A stretch of DNA of 46,898 bases from Actinomycetota bacterium (GCA_018831265.1 JAHJCO010000057.1:1-46898); one strand, 5' to 3'. Counted from the stretch's first letter, positions 11,374 through 19,749 are shown. Made by a program: numbers and translations. Notes: generated by a model not told the origin, from the sequence alone.

Positions 11374-12216
11374 ATGATGGAGATCGGTGGCAGGAAGACG
11401 CTCATCACGGGGGCGGCGAGCGGCATCGGAAGGGCTACGGCGATGAAGATAGGCGGGCTCGGTGCCCGGCTCTTCCTGACTGACATAGACGCGGACGGGC
11501 TCGAGGAGACGCGCCGGGCGATCGAGGAGAGAGGCTGCGAGGTCTGTCTCGCGAGGGTCCTGGACGTATCGGACTACGAAGCCTTCGTAGCGCTCGCCGA
11601 CGAGATCCACTCCGAATACGGCCCGCTGGATGTACTGGCCAACATCGCCGGCGTTTCCCTCTTTTCCCAGGTGGAGGACATGACCCACGACCAGTGGGAG
11701 CGGGTGGTCAACGTCAACCTCTGGGGGCCGTATCACGGAATCGAGTGCTTCGTGCCGGAGATGGTGCGCGCCGGCAGGGGCGGCCACGTGCTCTCCGTCT
11801 CGTCCACGGCGGGCATCATCGGCCTGCCCTGGCACGTGGTCTATGCCGGCACCAAGCATGCCCTGGTGGGCAGCTCCGAGGTCCTGCGATTCGACCTGCG
11901 CAAGCACAACATCGGTGTGAGCGTGGTACTCCCGGGCGCGGTGAACACCCGGATCGTGCAGACGACGGTCATAAACGCCGATGAGGACGCGTGCAGAAGG
12001 AGCCGTGACCTGTTCAGCAGGCACGCCATGCAGCCGGAGAAGGTGGCCGACCTGATCGCGGACGCCATCGAGCGAAACAGGTTCATGGTGATAACCTCCG
12101 CCGACATCAAGCTCCTCTATCTCCTCAAGCGCACCTTCCCGCCCGCCTACCGGCTCGTCATGCGCTTCATGACCTGGGCCATGGACAGGACCCTGACGAG
12201 AAAAGAATTCACGTAG
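11374..12216 (+). CDS. Short-chain dehydrogenase/reductase (SDR)
   Basis: A classical SDR of 280 residues. TGAASGIG is the cofactor loop, the Asp of LTDID at the end of beta-2 favours NAD(H), NIAG is the central strand, and Ser...YAGTK (SVSSTAGI, VVYAGTKHAL) is the catalytic set. The C-terminal 40 residues are basic and hydrophobic (LLYLLKRTFPPAYRLVMRF), which may anchor it to membrane. The ATG has AGAGG just upstream; GTG at 11368 and ATG at 11377 are alternatives. It is the last gene of the amidohydrolase-synthetase-hydrolase-SDR set, 43 bases after the hydrolase. It would reduce or oxidise an alcohol or keto group on the operon's substrate. Confidence 0.9.
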   Translation: MMEIGGRKTLITGAASGIGRATAMKIGGLGARLFLTDIDADGLEETRRAIEERGCEVCLARVLDVSDYEAFVALADEIHSEYGPLDVLANIAGVSLFSQVEDMTHDQWERVVNVNLWGPYHGIECFVPEMVRAGRGGHVLSVSSTAGIIGLPWHVVYAGTKHALVGSSEVLRFDLRKHNIGVSVVLPGAVNTRIVQTTVINADEDACRRSRDLFSRHAMQPEKVADLIADAIERNRFMVITSADIKLLYLLKRTFPPAYRLVMRFMTWAMDRTLTRKEFT

Positions 12217-12218
12217 CC

Positions 12219-12347
12219 GAGCGCTTCGATGAGCTCCGGCTCCCACCAGTCGGCGTTGGTGAAGAGGCCCATAATCATGACCAGCGGGGGGCCTCCCCCC
12301 GCGAGGCTGTAGGCGATCTCTATGTCGCCGACTCTTGCTTTGTCCAT
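12219..12347 (-). pseudogene. Truncated 5' end of an alpha/beta hydrolase gene
   Basis: An intact start (ATG at 12347 behind GGGAGGAG) leads into about 43 codons that look like the opening of an alpha/beta hydrolase: VGDIEIAYSLAGGGPPLVMIMGLFTNADWW. The resemblance ends about 3 bases from the stop codon of the SDR gene on the other strand, and the frame then runs into SDR antisense. The remainder of the hydrolase is missing from the window. This marks a rearrangement or deletion junction at about 12217, or an assembly join. Confidence 0.65.
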
Positions 12348-12385
12348 TGCTCCTCCCGTGTACTGTTCCCTCCGGGCGGCTGTCT

Positions 12386-12767
12386 CTAAGGTGAGAACCC
12401 GACCACGTCCGAGCCGCCGGTCCAGGCCCCTTGATAGTCGAAGAACATGGGACGCTCGACGATTATCGTCCTGCCGTTGGTGCGCTCGACCTTCGCGGAG
12501 AAGTCGTGGGCCGGGTCGTCCCCGACACCGAGCACGTCGGAGACGTTGACCGTCGCGCGGGTCGTGGTGGGTACCGTGAGTGGCTGATCGCTCGTGCTCC
12601 CGTCCCCCCTCATGCAGGTCACCTTCACGGCCGCGTCAGCGCAGGCCGGGTTCTGGACGGTGAGGTAAGGCTGTCACGTCGGCGAAAACCGTGCCCGACA
12701 GCAGCACGACCACCAGAGCGAGGGTCGCAAGGATCATGATGCCTGCGGGTAGAGGAATGCGCTTCAA
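12386..12767 (-). pseudogene. Decayed secreted protein with one AEGTCRPG-type repeat
   Basis: A TTG start behind GGGAGGT opens a good signal peptide (MKRIPLPAG, then a hydrophobic run to VFADVTA). After about 37 codons the frame shifts by one. The following bases encode YLTVQNPACADAAVKVTCMRGDGS and end WTGGSDVVGFSP, the same repeat and C-terminus as the 1626-residue protein at 33950. The AEGTCRPGF start of the repeat is deleted. So this is a signal peptide fused, out of frame, to a single C-terminal repeat: a broken paralogue. Confidence 0.75.
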
Positions 12768-12853
12768 GACGACCTCCCGGTAGACCTAATTACCATACGC
12801 ACCATCCGCACGGTTATTGTAATCCGGATTCCCGGTGCCGAGGTGACTCGCGT

Positions 12854-14179
12854 CTACGGGCCCGATGTTTTCATCCGTCTGCCGGTGGCCTTCCGATACG
12901 CCACCTCGCCGACGAACGCGGCCGCCAGGAGGGCGAACATCGCTAGAAATGAGGGCAGGGATTCCTTAAACATGTTCACGGACAGGATTCCCAGCATGCC
13001 CAGGCACAGGACCATGGCGATGGAGACGATCGCGCGGTTGGCCCCCGTCCTTGACGCTATCCTGAGATGGCCCGCGTTCACGAGCGCGTAGATCAACAGG
13101 AAGGCCCCGCTGCCCATCATCGCGATAGCGCTCAGGTCGAACGAGACTATCAGCGCGATCACGAGACCGGTCGTGATGAAGAGCCCGTCAGTGCTCCCCT
13201 TCCAGGTGCTTCGCTCGAATATGCGCGGGAGCTCGCCTCGCTTGGCGATCATGTAGCTCGTGTTCGCGCCACCGTACAAGGTGGCGTTGATGGCCGACGC
13301 GGTCGAGAGCAGCGCGGCCACCGCCACCAGCTTGAACCCGAACGTGCCCAGGAAGGGTTTTGCAGCCTCCGCGAGCGCGTAGTCCCTGGCCGCCGAGATC
13401 TGGGCCGTGGTGAGGTTCCCCGATACCGTGATGGATACGCCGAGGTATATCAGGGTTACGAATGCAACTGCGAGGTACAGGGCCCGGGGGAGCATCTTGC
13501 GGGGGTTGGCCATATCTCCGGCGGTGTTGGTGATGAGGCCGAACCCCTCGTAGCCGATGAAAAGCACCCCGGTGCCCACGAGGATGCTCGTGAGCCCCGG
13601 CCATCGGGAGGGAGACAGGTTCTGAGCCTTGATGAAGAAAAGCCCCGTCGCAGCGAATAGCACGAGTATGGTGACCTTGATCACCACGATAACCAGTTCG
13701 GAGCGGTCCACGTACCGCGCTCCGAGGAAGTTCACGATAGTGAACAGGAGAACCACAACGACTGCTACCGCCCGCAGGAAGAACGTGGACGGATGGTCGG
13801 TGAAGAAGGTCGCGAAGTAAGAGGCGAACCCCATGGCGTACAGTGCTATCGCGATCACGTACCCGATCCAGAGGTATATGTTGGTAGCCCCGCTCAGGAC
13901 GTTGTCGCCGAAGCCGCGTACCATGAACTCCACCGCTCCACCCGCGGTCGGGTATTTCGCGCCGAGCTTCGCATAGGAATAGGTAGAGAAAGAGGCGATG
14001 ACGGCGCCGACGAGGAACGAGATCCATAGAGCGTTGCCCGCCGACTCGGCTGCGACCCCCAGGACGGAGAAGACACCCGCTCCGACCATGCCGCCGACAC
14101 CGATCGCAATGGCCCCGAGTAGCGAGACCTTCCCCTTTCCCGCCGGAGTAATGCTCTTGTCCGCTGGTCCTACGTTCAC
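12854..14179 (-). CDS. APC-family amino acid permease
   Basis: A 441-residue permease with about 12 membrane helices. The N-terminal GVGGMVGAGVFSVLG is the helix-1 unwound substrate motif of the APC superfamily. FIGYEGFGLITNTAGDMANPRKMLPRA is the conserved helix 6 and following loop. It probably imports an amino acid or amine by proton symport; specificity is unknown. The GTG start follows a GGGAGGT. It lies 74 bases after the FAD oxidoreductase in the same direction, so it may supply or export a compound used by the two upstream oxidoreductases. Confidence 0.88.
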   Translation of the reverse strand: MNVGPADKSITPAGKGKVSLLGAIAIGVGGMVGAGVFSVLGVAAESAGNALWISFLVGAVIASFSTYSYAKLGAKYPTAGGAVEFMVRGFGDNVLSGATNIYLWIGYVIAIALYAMGFASYFATFFTDHPSTFFLRAVAVVVVLLFTIVNFLGARYVDRSELVIVVIKVTILVLFAATGLFFIKAQNLSPSRWPGLTSILVGTGVLFIGYEGFGLITNTAGDMANPRKMLPRALYLAVAFVTLIYLGVSITVSGNLTTAQISAARDYALAEAAKPFLGTFGFKLVAVAALLSTASAINATLYGGANTSYMIAKRGELPRIFERSTWKGSTDGLFITTGLVIALIVSFDLSAIAMMGSGAFLLIYALVNAGHLRIASRTGANRAIVSIAMVLCLGMLGILSVNMFKESLPSFLAMFALLAAAFVGEVAYRKATGRRMKTSGP

Positions 14180-14253
14180 TTCTACCTCCCTACCTGAATA
14201 AAGCTACACAGGGATTAGATACTCGAATGCGCCACGGTCTTCATCGAACCAGA

Positions 14254-15372
14254 CTACGGCAGGCGCATCCACCCGGGCACCGCCGGGTTGAGCATCCACA
14301 GGAACCGCTGGTCCACGTGTGGCACCAGCCTCAAGACCGCGGGGATAGCCAGCCTGGGGCCCCATGGATGCGTGGCCCAGAGGAAGCGTCGCGTCAGGTA
14401 GGCGAGCCTCCACCACCGGTTCATACGATGGAACTCCCTGGCCGCCCCCTCCCGATCGCGGACCGCCATCGCTGCGATCCTGCCCGACACGAGGGCGCCG
14501 TGCACGCCCAGGACCATGGTGGGGTCCTGCATCCCGGAGATGGTTCCCGCGAGTATCAGATCGCGGACGAATAACCGGGGGTTGGAGAACGATCCGGTGG
14601 GGGTACCTGCCATGTTATCGATGGAGTTCCAGGCGGGGAACTCGATGCCCTCGTCCTCGAGGAGCTGCCTCGGAAACCACTCCACGGCCTCCACGAAGAG
14701 GGGCTTGCCCCGCTGGAAGAGCACGGCGGCCCCGGTGCCGTTGGCCGTTGCGTAGTAGGCGTAGTCTCGCGTGTGCTCGTCGTAGTAGGCCACGCAGAAG
14801 GGGCTGCGGCCGTCGGGGGCCGTCCCGCCGGCGAAAAGCCCGTACGCCCGTGTGTACGGGATGTCGAGGGCGTCGAACGCATCGGTGAACATGCCCGTGG
14901 CCACTATGGTGCCCGGTGGCAGATCACGGAACTCCTTGCGCGTGCGCACCCGTGTGCCGAAGGAAAAACGCACGCCGCTGTCGCTCGCCAGTCGCGATAG
15001 ATACGTATCCAGGGACGACGGGCGGGACCCTCGCTCGACCATCTTCATGTGTACGTCGGGGGGAAGGGCCAGCTCGAGAGTCCTGCCGTAGACCCTGAGA
15101 CGCAGGAAGGGCAACGGGTTGCAGAACGGCAGAGGCTGTGGATCCTCCGGGCGTGAGAGGGGAAACCCCAGGTAGCGGCTCATCGCTTCGAGGTCCAGCG
15201 GGGTCATGTCCGCAAAGGAGAGCTCGTACCGGCTGGCATCGGAGGCGTACAGAGATGCGCCGCCGATGGCCTTCTCCTGTTCCAGGACCGTGACTTCGTG
15301 TCCCTCGCGGGCCAGGATGATGGCTGCCGTCAGGCCCGCAAGCCCGGCGCCGACTATGGTTGCCTGTTTCAT
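14254..15372 (-). CDS. FAD/NAD(P)-dependent oxidoreductase
   Basis: A 372-residue flavoprotein. The N-terminal IVGAGLAGLTAAIILAREGHEVTVLEQ is a Rossmann FAD site with its acidic residue. GTIVATGMF and LILAGTISGMQDPTMVLGVHGALVSGRIAA resemble the second FAD-contacting region of geranylgeranyl-reductase or phytoene-desaturase-like enzymes. The C-terminus (RLAYLTRRFLWATHPWG...) is basic and aromatic, suggesting membrane contact. The ATG has AGGAGGAG directly upstream; a longer open frame upstream is only AOR antisense-like composition. It starts 16 bases after the AOR gene, so the two probably work together, perhaps as electron-transfer partners. Substrate unknown. Confidence 0.82.
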   Translation of the reverse strand: MKQATIVGAGLAGLTAAIILAREGHEVTVLEQEKAIGGASLYASDASRYELSFADMTPLDLEAMSRYLGFPLSRPEDPQPLPFCNPLPFLRLRVYGRTLELALPPDVHMKMVERGSRPSSLDTYLSRLASDSGVRFSFGTRVRTRKEFRDLPPGTIVATGMFTDAFDALDIPYTRAYGLFAGGTAPDGRSPFCVAYYDEHTRDYAYYATANGTGAAVLFQRGKPLFVEAVEWFPRQLLEDEGIEFPAWNSIDNMAGTPTGSFSNPRLFVRDLILAGTISGMQDPTMVLGVHGALVSGRIAAMAVRDREGAAREFHRMNRWWRLAYLTRRFLWATHPWGPRLAIPAVLRLVPHVDQRFLWMLNPAVPGWMRLP

Positions 15373-15388
15373 GACTCCTCCTGTTGCA

Positions 15389-17227
15389 TCAGCCCGGTTC
15401 GCGGGAGCGCTCGTCGTAGTAGTCCCCGAGCAGGGACTCCAGCTTCGCGCCGTCCAGCTCACGCCCGAAGTAGTCGTGGAGCCTCCCGCCGCGCCCCCAG
15501 ACCGGCCGGTCGTCGAGCCACGCCCGCGGGAAGACGTCGGCGTCCCTGCCAAGACCCTCTCGCTCGTTCAGCTCGCGGTAGAGCTCCCAGCCCGCCGCGG
15601 CCCGACCCATGATCTCGCCGACCTCCAGCTCGAGGCCGGTGACCGCCGCGAGGAGGTCCCTGATGAGCGGCGGGTTGTAGAACCTGTTTATCTGGTGGCG
15701 GTTGCAGATGCCGAGTGAGCTGAAGAGGCTGAACCAGTCCTCCGAGTAACGGGTGAGCCTGCCGACGTTCATACCGCCGCTATCGAAGATGCGACCGATC
15801 GCAGCCGGGCGGGCACCCATGCGCTCCGTCAGCCGGACCAGGTTCTCCGCCGTCTGGCCGGGCAGGTAGGTGGCGGACCCCCCGCTTGCCGAGGTGGGCC
15901 CCCGCGGCGAGACGACCTGCTCGAACTCCATGGTGCCGAGGCCGGAGACCCGCGGGTCGTAGATGCAGTCCTGGTTGCGCACCAGCACAGTGAACCTGGT
16001 GGTCTCCTCGCCGAAATGCTCCAACGCGCCGGTCCAGCCGTCGGCAAGCGCCTCGCCCGCGGGGCCGCCGCGCCCGGCCACCAGGGAGGCTAATCCACGG
16101 ATCAGGGCTCCGGAACGTTCCAGCGGGAGTCCTCCGACGTCCGACGGACCGATGACCTTCTCCGCCGCCAGGTCCAGCAGGCAGTTAGCCTGGTTCGAGA
16201 GCGTGAACATGTCGAGCCCGAGGTCGTCCAGCTCCGCCAGAGTCGAGGCGGCCTCCCCGGCGCTCTCCATGAGAAAGGCGCCCCCCAGGATCGCCGCGTT
16301 GAGGAAGGAGGTCGAGTCGACCCTGCGCCCGCCCTGCAGTATTAGCCTGTCCTTATCGGGGAGAAAGCAGGAAGGGCACGATATCCTCTTGCCCTTGAGC
16401 GGCAGGTATCCGGCGGGACCGAACCTCTCGCCCAGCGCGGAGACATCGTCCGGAGTGGCGCCCGGGGGCGCGAATTGCGGTGCGTACAGCGGCCACGCGG
16501 CGACCATCCCTAGCTCGAGCGCGGTCCGCCTGTTTGACCAGGACCCGCATCGCAGGTGTAGGCCTCCCACCAGCTCCTTCAGCCTCTCCGGCTCGGCGAC
16601 GCTCACCCGTCCTTCGCCCCGCAGGACCACCGCCTTCAGGTTCTTGGACCCCATGACGGCGCCCAGGCCGCCCCTGCCAAGGGTTGAGCAGGCGTCTATC
16701 ATCGCGATCGAGAGGTGAACGAGGTTCTCTCCCGCGGGGCCTATGGCGATGACGGAAGAGCCCGGGTAGTCGCCATGCAGGCGCTGTGTCGCCTCGAGGG
16801 TGCCGGCGCCCCACAGGCCGCCGGCCGGCACCAGCTCCACGGCGTCGCCGTCTACGACAAGCACTGACGGGGATGCCGCGCGCCCGGTTATCGCGATGTG
16901 ATCGTAGCCGGCCCTCTTCATCATCACGCCCGCGCCCATGCCGCCGCTCGCCGATGCGACCGCGCCGGTCAGGGGCAGCCGGGAGGTCGCCATCAGCCGC
17001 GAGGATCCCGGAACGGTAGTGCCGACGAACGGGCCCGCCCCGAGCAGTATCGGGTTTCCGGGTGAGAGCGGCTCCGTACCGGAGTCGTAGAACCGGTCGA
17101 ACAGGCTGTTGTTCGCCCCGAACCCGCCGAGGAAGCGCTCAGCGGACTCGCGGGGGTATTCCACGGCCGAATCCGTTGGCCCGTCCAGGTCCACCTCGAG
17201 CAGGCCTCCCGTCCAGCCGTCGCTCAT
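15389..17227 (-). CDS. Aldehyde:ferredoxin oxidoreductase family enzyme with altered cluster site
   Basis: A 612-residue tungsten/molybdenum-pterin enzyme family member. The N-terminal domain has SRLMATSRLPLTGAVASASGG and the signature GGLGAVMGSKNLKAV. Classic AORs oxidise aldehydes to acids with ferredoxin and hold a [4Fe-4S] cluster by CxxCxxxC plus a later Cys. Here the first two Cys (about residues 284 and 287, CPSC) and the late Cys (about 508, SSLGIC) are present, but the third position is Asp (CPSCFLPD). The ATG has GGGAGG 8 bases upstream. It heads an operon with the FAD protein and permease. No molybdopterin or tungstate-uptake genes are in the window. Confidence 0.9.
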   Translation of the reverse strand: MSDGWTGGLLEVDLDGPTDSAVEYPRESAERFLGGFGANNSLFDRFYDSGTEPLSPGNPILLGAGPFVGTTVPGSSRLMATSRLPLTGAVASASGGMGAGVMMKRAGYDHIAITGRAASPSVLVVDGDAVELVPAGGLWGAGTLEATQRLHGDYPGSSVIAIGPAGENLVHLSIAMIDACSTLGRGGLGAVMGSKNLKAVVLRGEGRVSVAEPERLKELVGGLHLRCGSWSNRRTALELGMVAAWPLYAPQFAPPGATPDDVSALGERFGPAGYLPLKGKRISCPSCFLPDKDRLILQGGRRVDSTSFLNAAILGGAFLMESAGEAASTLAELDDLGLDMFTLSNQANCLLDLAAEKVIGPSDVGGLPLERSGALIRGLASLVAGRGGPAGEALADGWTGALEHFGEETTRFTVLVRNQDCIYDPRVSGLGTMEFEQVVSPRGPTSASGGSATYLPGQTAENLVRLTERMGARPAAIGRIFDSGGMNVGRLTRYSEDWFSLFSSLGICNRHQINRFYNPPLIRDLLAAVTGLELEVGEIMGRAAAGWELYRELNEREGLGRDADVFPRAWLDDRPVWGRGGRLHDYFGRELDGAKLESLLGDYYDERSREPG

Positions 17228-17377
17228 CGAGCATCCTCCCTGATCACCTGTGAAAGCGCCGTTCAATCTGACGTGGATATATCCGGTTGTATGATCGCCG
17301 ACGAGCGTTCTGATACTGAGCTCGAGGTCCTGGGGCTCATCAGCATGACAGGGGACCGGTCAACACGAAACGACCTG

Positions 17378-17659
17378 TCAGTCGGAGCGCTCTTCCCTTG
17401 TGTGCCAGAGCCGCAGCACGTAGATGTCGGACCCCTCGATCTCGTAGCGCGTTTCGTAGCCTCCGATAAGGATGTGACGTACCTCGCGAGGCTCAAACTC
17501 CTCCAGTCTCTCACCGATCCGGGGATGCGCCAGCAGGCGCTGAGGCGAGGCAGACAGGGATTTCACCGCGCGGGCCGCGGCCTGTCTGTCCACTGACGAC
17601 AGGAACTCGTGAAGCCGCACCAGATCGGAGAGCGCCCTGCTTGTCCACCTGATCCTCAT
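17378..17659 (-). CDS. ParE/RelE-family toxin
   Basis: A 93-residue protein with the ParE layout: an N-terminal basic strand and helix (RIRWTSRALSDLVRLHEFL), a central helix, then the strands REVRHILIGGYETRYEIEGSDIYVLRLWHTREER. Its ATG lies two bases after the antitoxin stop (TAG at 17662-17664), so translation is coupled. ParE toxins poison DNA gyrase and RelE toxins cut mRNA. The R..YEI...IYVLRLWH..R pattern favours the ParE branch, but the target is an inference. Confidence 0.88.
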   Translation of the reverse strand: MRIRWTSRALSDLVRLHEFLSSVDRQAAARAVKSLSASPQRLLAHPRIGERLEEFEPREVRHILIGGYETRYEIEGSDIYVLRLWHTREERSD

Positions 17660-17661
17660 CT

Positions 17662-17925
17662 CTACGAGTATGGCGGGTCAAGCGGTTCATCGGTCTCGAG
17701 GCTTTCGGCCCATGCCTGAACAGCCTGGTGGTCGATGACGCGTCCGGCGTCGACATCGGCCAGTGCTTCCAGTGTGAGTCGCCTGCGTTCCTCCTCCTGC
17801 TCGATCCAGGCGGTCAGCGCCTGTTTCACGACCCAACCACGGGAGCGCTCCATTCGCGCGGCGACCTGATCGACCTTTTCCGCAAGTAGCAGTGGGATAT
17901 GAGCGGTAAGGACCCTGGTCTTCAT
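17662..17925 (-). CDS. Ribbon-helix-helix (CopG/ParD-like) antitoxin
   Basis: An 87-residue protein whose first 45 residues form a ribbon-helix-helix: RVLTAHIPLLLAEKVDQVAARMERSRGWVVKQALTAWIEQEEER. The acidic C-terminal half would bind the toxin encoded just downstream. The ATG follows GGGGAGG. The protein is expected to neutralise the toxin and repress the shared promoter, which sits 30-60 bases upstream among AATCGATATC-type repeats. Confidence 0.88.
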   Translation of the reverse strand: MKTRVLTAHIPLLLAEKVDQVAARMERSRGWVVKQALTAWIEQEEERRRLTLEALADVDAGRVIDHQAVQAWAESLETDEPLDPPYS

Positions 17926-17955
17926 CGAGACAAACCTCCCCTTTAATCGATATCA

Positions 17956-17984
17956 ATCATAACGACTAATCGTGATTGTCGCAA
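17956..17984 (-). promoter_or_regulatory. Promoter of the CopG/ParE pair
   Basis: On the minus strand, TTGCGA (17984-17979) and TATGAT (17961-17956) are 17 bases apart. The region is rich in ATCGAT, GATATC and AATCA...TGATT elements (17943-17977), plausible antitoxin operators. The antitoxin ATG lies about 30 bases downstream of the -10. Confidence 0.6.
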
Positions 17985-18101
17985 CCTCGACCATAATACC
18001 TATATCAAGGGAGACGGGACCACGAGCGAGCAGTCAATGACCGTGCCCGGACCAGTTGCGAGAGGGGCGAATAAAGCCAGGAAAAGGCTTTTCAAAGGGA
18101 G

Positions 18102-18195
18102 TATTCGAGAATATACAACCCACAGATTCTTGTGAGGAGCTTTTTGTTGCATAAGTTGCTAAACTCCCTCACCCCGACCCTCTCCCCGGGGGAGG
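18102..18195. repeat. Repeat-rich gap before the AI-2E gene
   Basis: Part of a 345-base gap (17926-18270). It holds a small palindrome, TATTC-GA-GAATA (18102-18113). A 31-base piece (18122-18152, around TTCTTGTGAGGA) recurs at 23770-23801. The palindromic string around CTCACCCCGACCCTCTCCCC..GGGGGAGG (18167-18193) resembles an intergenic repeat type common in environmental genomes. No gene is seen here. Confidence 0.55.
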
Positions 18196-18270
18196 ACGGC
18201 GAGCGACAGAGCCAGAAATACGCTTTGTAAGCAGACCTACTCTGCCCGTGTGAGATCGTGAGGGGGAGCG

Positions 18271-19389
18271 TTGACTGATACGGAGGAGCAGGCCAGGGCG
18301 GCGGCGAGGAGCAACTGGCTGGCGAGGTGGGGGAGAGACGCCTGGTACCTGATAGGCCTCATCGGCGTCCTGATCTTCTTCGTGTACCTCTTGAACCGCG
18401 CATACCAGATAGTCTGGCCGCTCGCCATCGCTGTCATGCTGGGCATCGTGCTCTGGCCGATACCGGACTTCCTGCACCGCAAGCTGCGCTTCCCGAGGTG
18501 GCTTGGTGCGGCGATCACCATGATCCTGGTCCTCTGCGTCATCGTGCTCATCACCGGCGTGGTGACCTACGGGATCGTCTCGGAGTCCGACGAGATAAGC
18601 GCGGAGGTCCAGAGCGGGGTGGACCAGGTCAAGGACTGGCTGGGTGATCTCGACCTGAGCGATTCGACCGTCGACTGGATCCAGCAGTCGGTCAGCAAGC
18701 TGTGGCCCTCCCTGATAAGCGGCGTGACGAGTGCGCTCACCGGCAGCCTGTCGGGCATAGCCTCGTTCCTGGTGGGCCTGATACTCGGACTCTTCATCCT
18801 GTTTTTCCTCCTCAACGACGACGGGACCATCAGCCGCTGGGTGATGCGGAAGATGCCCGTATCCGAGGGCAAAGCCAGGATGGTCTTCGAAGATGTAGCG
18901 ACGTCCATCCGCGGCTACTGGAGCGGCACCACGATAATCGCTGCGGCGAACGCACTGATGGTGCTGCCCGTGCTGTTGATATTCCGGATGCCGCTGGTCG
19001 TCGCAGTCACCTTTATCATCTTCGTGACGGCCTACATCCCTTCCATCGGCGGCTACATCGGGGGGGCATTCGCGGTGTTCATCGCGCTGGCCTCGAACGG
19101 GCTGACCGTCGCCCTGGTGATGCTGGTGGTGCTGATACTGATAAACAGCGTCTTCCAGCAACCCATACAGGCGTACGCCTACCACCATACTCTCGAGCTG
19201 CACCCGCTGGTGGCCCTCATCATGACGGTTCTCGGCGCGATATTCGCGGGGCTGGTCGGGGCGATACTCGCCGTACCCATCACTGCCGTGATCCTGAAGG
19301 TGAAGACCGACCTGCAGGCCGTTCAGGAGGGCAAGGAGGTCGGTGCGGGGCCGCCGGGTCCTGCCGAAGATGGTGCGGTGACGTCGTAA
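18271..19389 (+). CDS. AI-2E family transporter (PerM/YdiK-like)
   Basis: A 372-residue membrane protein of the PF01594 family. The N-terminal helix pair is followed by a soluble helical loop (about residues 108-140, SDEISAEVQSGVDQVKDWL). The C-terminal helices contain the family signature YIPSIGGYIGGAFAVFIAL, then QQPIQAYAYHHTLELHPLVALIMTVLGA. Members have been linked to autoinducer-2 export or Na+/H+ exchange, so the substrate is open. The start is TTG behind GGGGGAG. A clear paralogue lies at 45302. It stands alone between two toxin-antitoxin pairs. Confidence 0.9.
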   Translation: MTDTEEQARAAARSNWLARWGRDAWYLIGLIGVLIFFVYLLNRAYQIVWPLAIAVMLGIVLWPIPDFLHRKLRFPRWLGAAITMILVLCVIVLITGVVTYGIVSESDEISAEVQSGVDQVKDWLGDLDLSDSTVDWIQQSVSKLWPSLISGVTSALTGSLSGIASFLVGLILGLFILFFLLNDDGTISRWVMRKMPVSEGKARMVFEDVATSIRGYWSGTTIIAAANALMVLPVLLIFRMPLVVAVTFIIFVTAYIPSIGGYIGGAFAVFIALASNGLTVALVMLVVLILINSVFQQPIQAYAYHHTLELHPLVALIMTVLGAIFAGLVGAILAVPITAVILKVKTDLQAVQEGKEVGAGPPGPAEDGAVTS

Positions 19390-19460
19390 CGGTTATGTCC
19401 AGAGCCTGAATACCCCGGCCCCATGCTGTAGCCTCGGCAAGTCGATCCAGCAGTCTTGCA

Positions 19461-19497
19461 TTGACTTCTTATTCGGTTATAATAATGTTATAACCGA
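19461..19497 (+). promoter_or_regulatory. Promoter and operator of the AbrB-Doc pair
   Basis: TTGACT (19461-19466) and TAATGT (19483-19488) are spaced by 16 bases. A perfect inverted repeat, TCGGTTATAA-taatg-TTATAACCGA (19473-19497), covers the -10. This is the expected place for autorepression by the AbrB-type antitoxin encoded immediately downstream. Confidence 0.75.
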
Positions 19498-19515
19498 TAA
19501 CAGGGGTTGATCTTG

Positions 19516-19749
19516 ATGGTAAAGAAGCTGCAGAAGGTGGGGAACAGCAACGCGATCATCCTTGACCTTCCGCTACTGGAGATGGTCGGGCTGGAGGAAG
19601 GTAAGGAAGTCCAGGTGACCGTCAGCAACGGGTCCATCATCCTGACCCCCGTGAATCCCCGTAGGGTGGACCCCGTGGAATTCAAGCGACTCCTCGACCG
19701 TATCGTCAGCGAGCGTGGAGAGATGCTCAAGCGATTGGCCGATTCGTGA
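19516..19749 (+). CDS. AbrB/MazE-type antitoxin
   Basis: A 77-residue protein with the swapped-hairpin SpoVT/AbrB fold at the N-terminus: VKKLQKVGNSNAIILDLPLLEMVGLEEGKEVQVTVSNGSIILTP. The C-terminal helix (FKRLLDRIVSERGEMLKRLA) would contact the toxin. The ATG follows GGGG; an in-frame TTG lies 9 bases earlier. Its stop overlaps the toxin start by four bases (GTGA). It is expected to neutralise Doc and bind the palindrome upstream. Confidence 0.88.
   Translation: MVKKLQKVGNSNAIILDLPLLEMVGLEEGKEVQVTVSNGSIILTPVNPRRVDPVEFKRLLDRIVSERGEMLKRLADS

Noticed and set aside
17273..17596. 107-codon plus-strand frame opposite the ParE gene
   Set aside because: Antisense to a clear toxin gene, with no domain.
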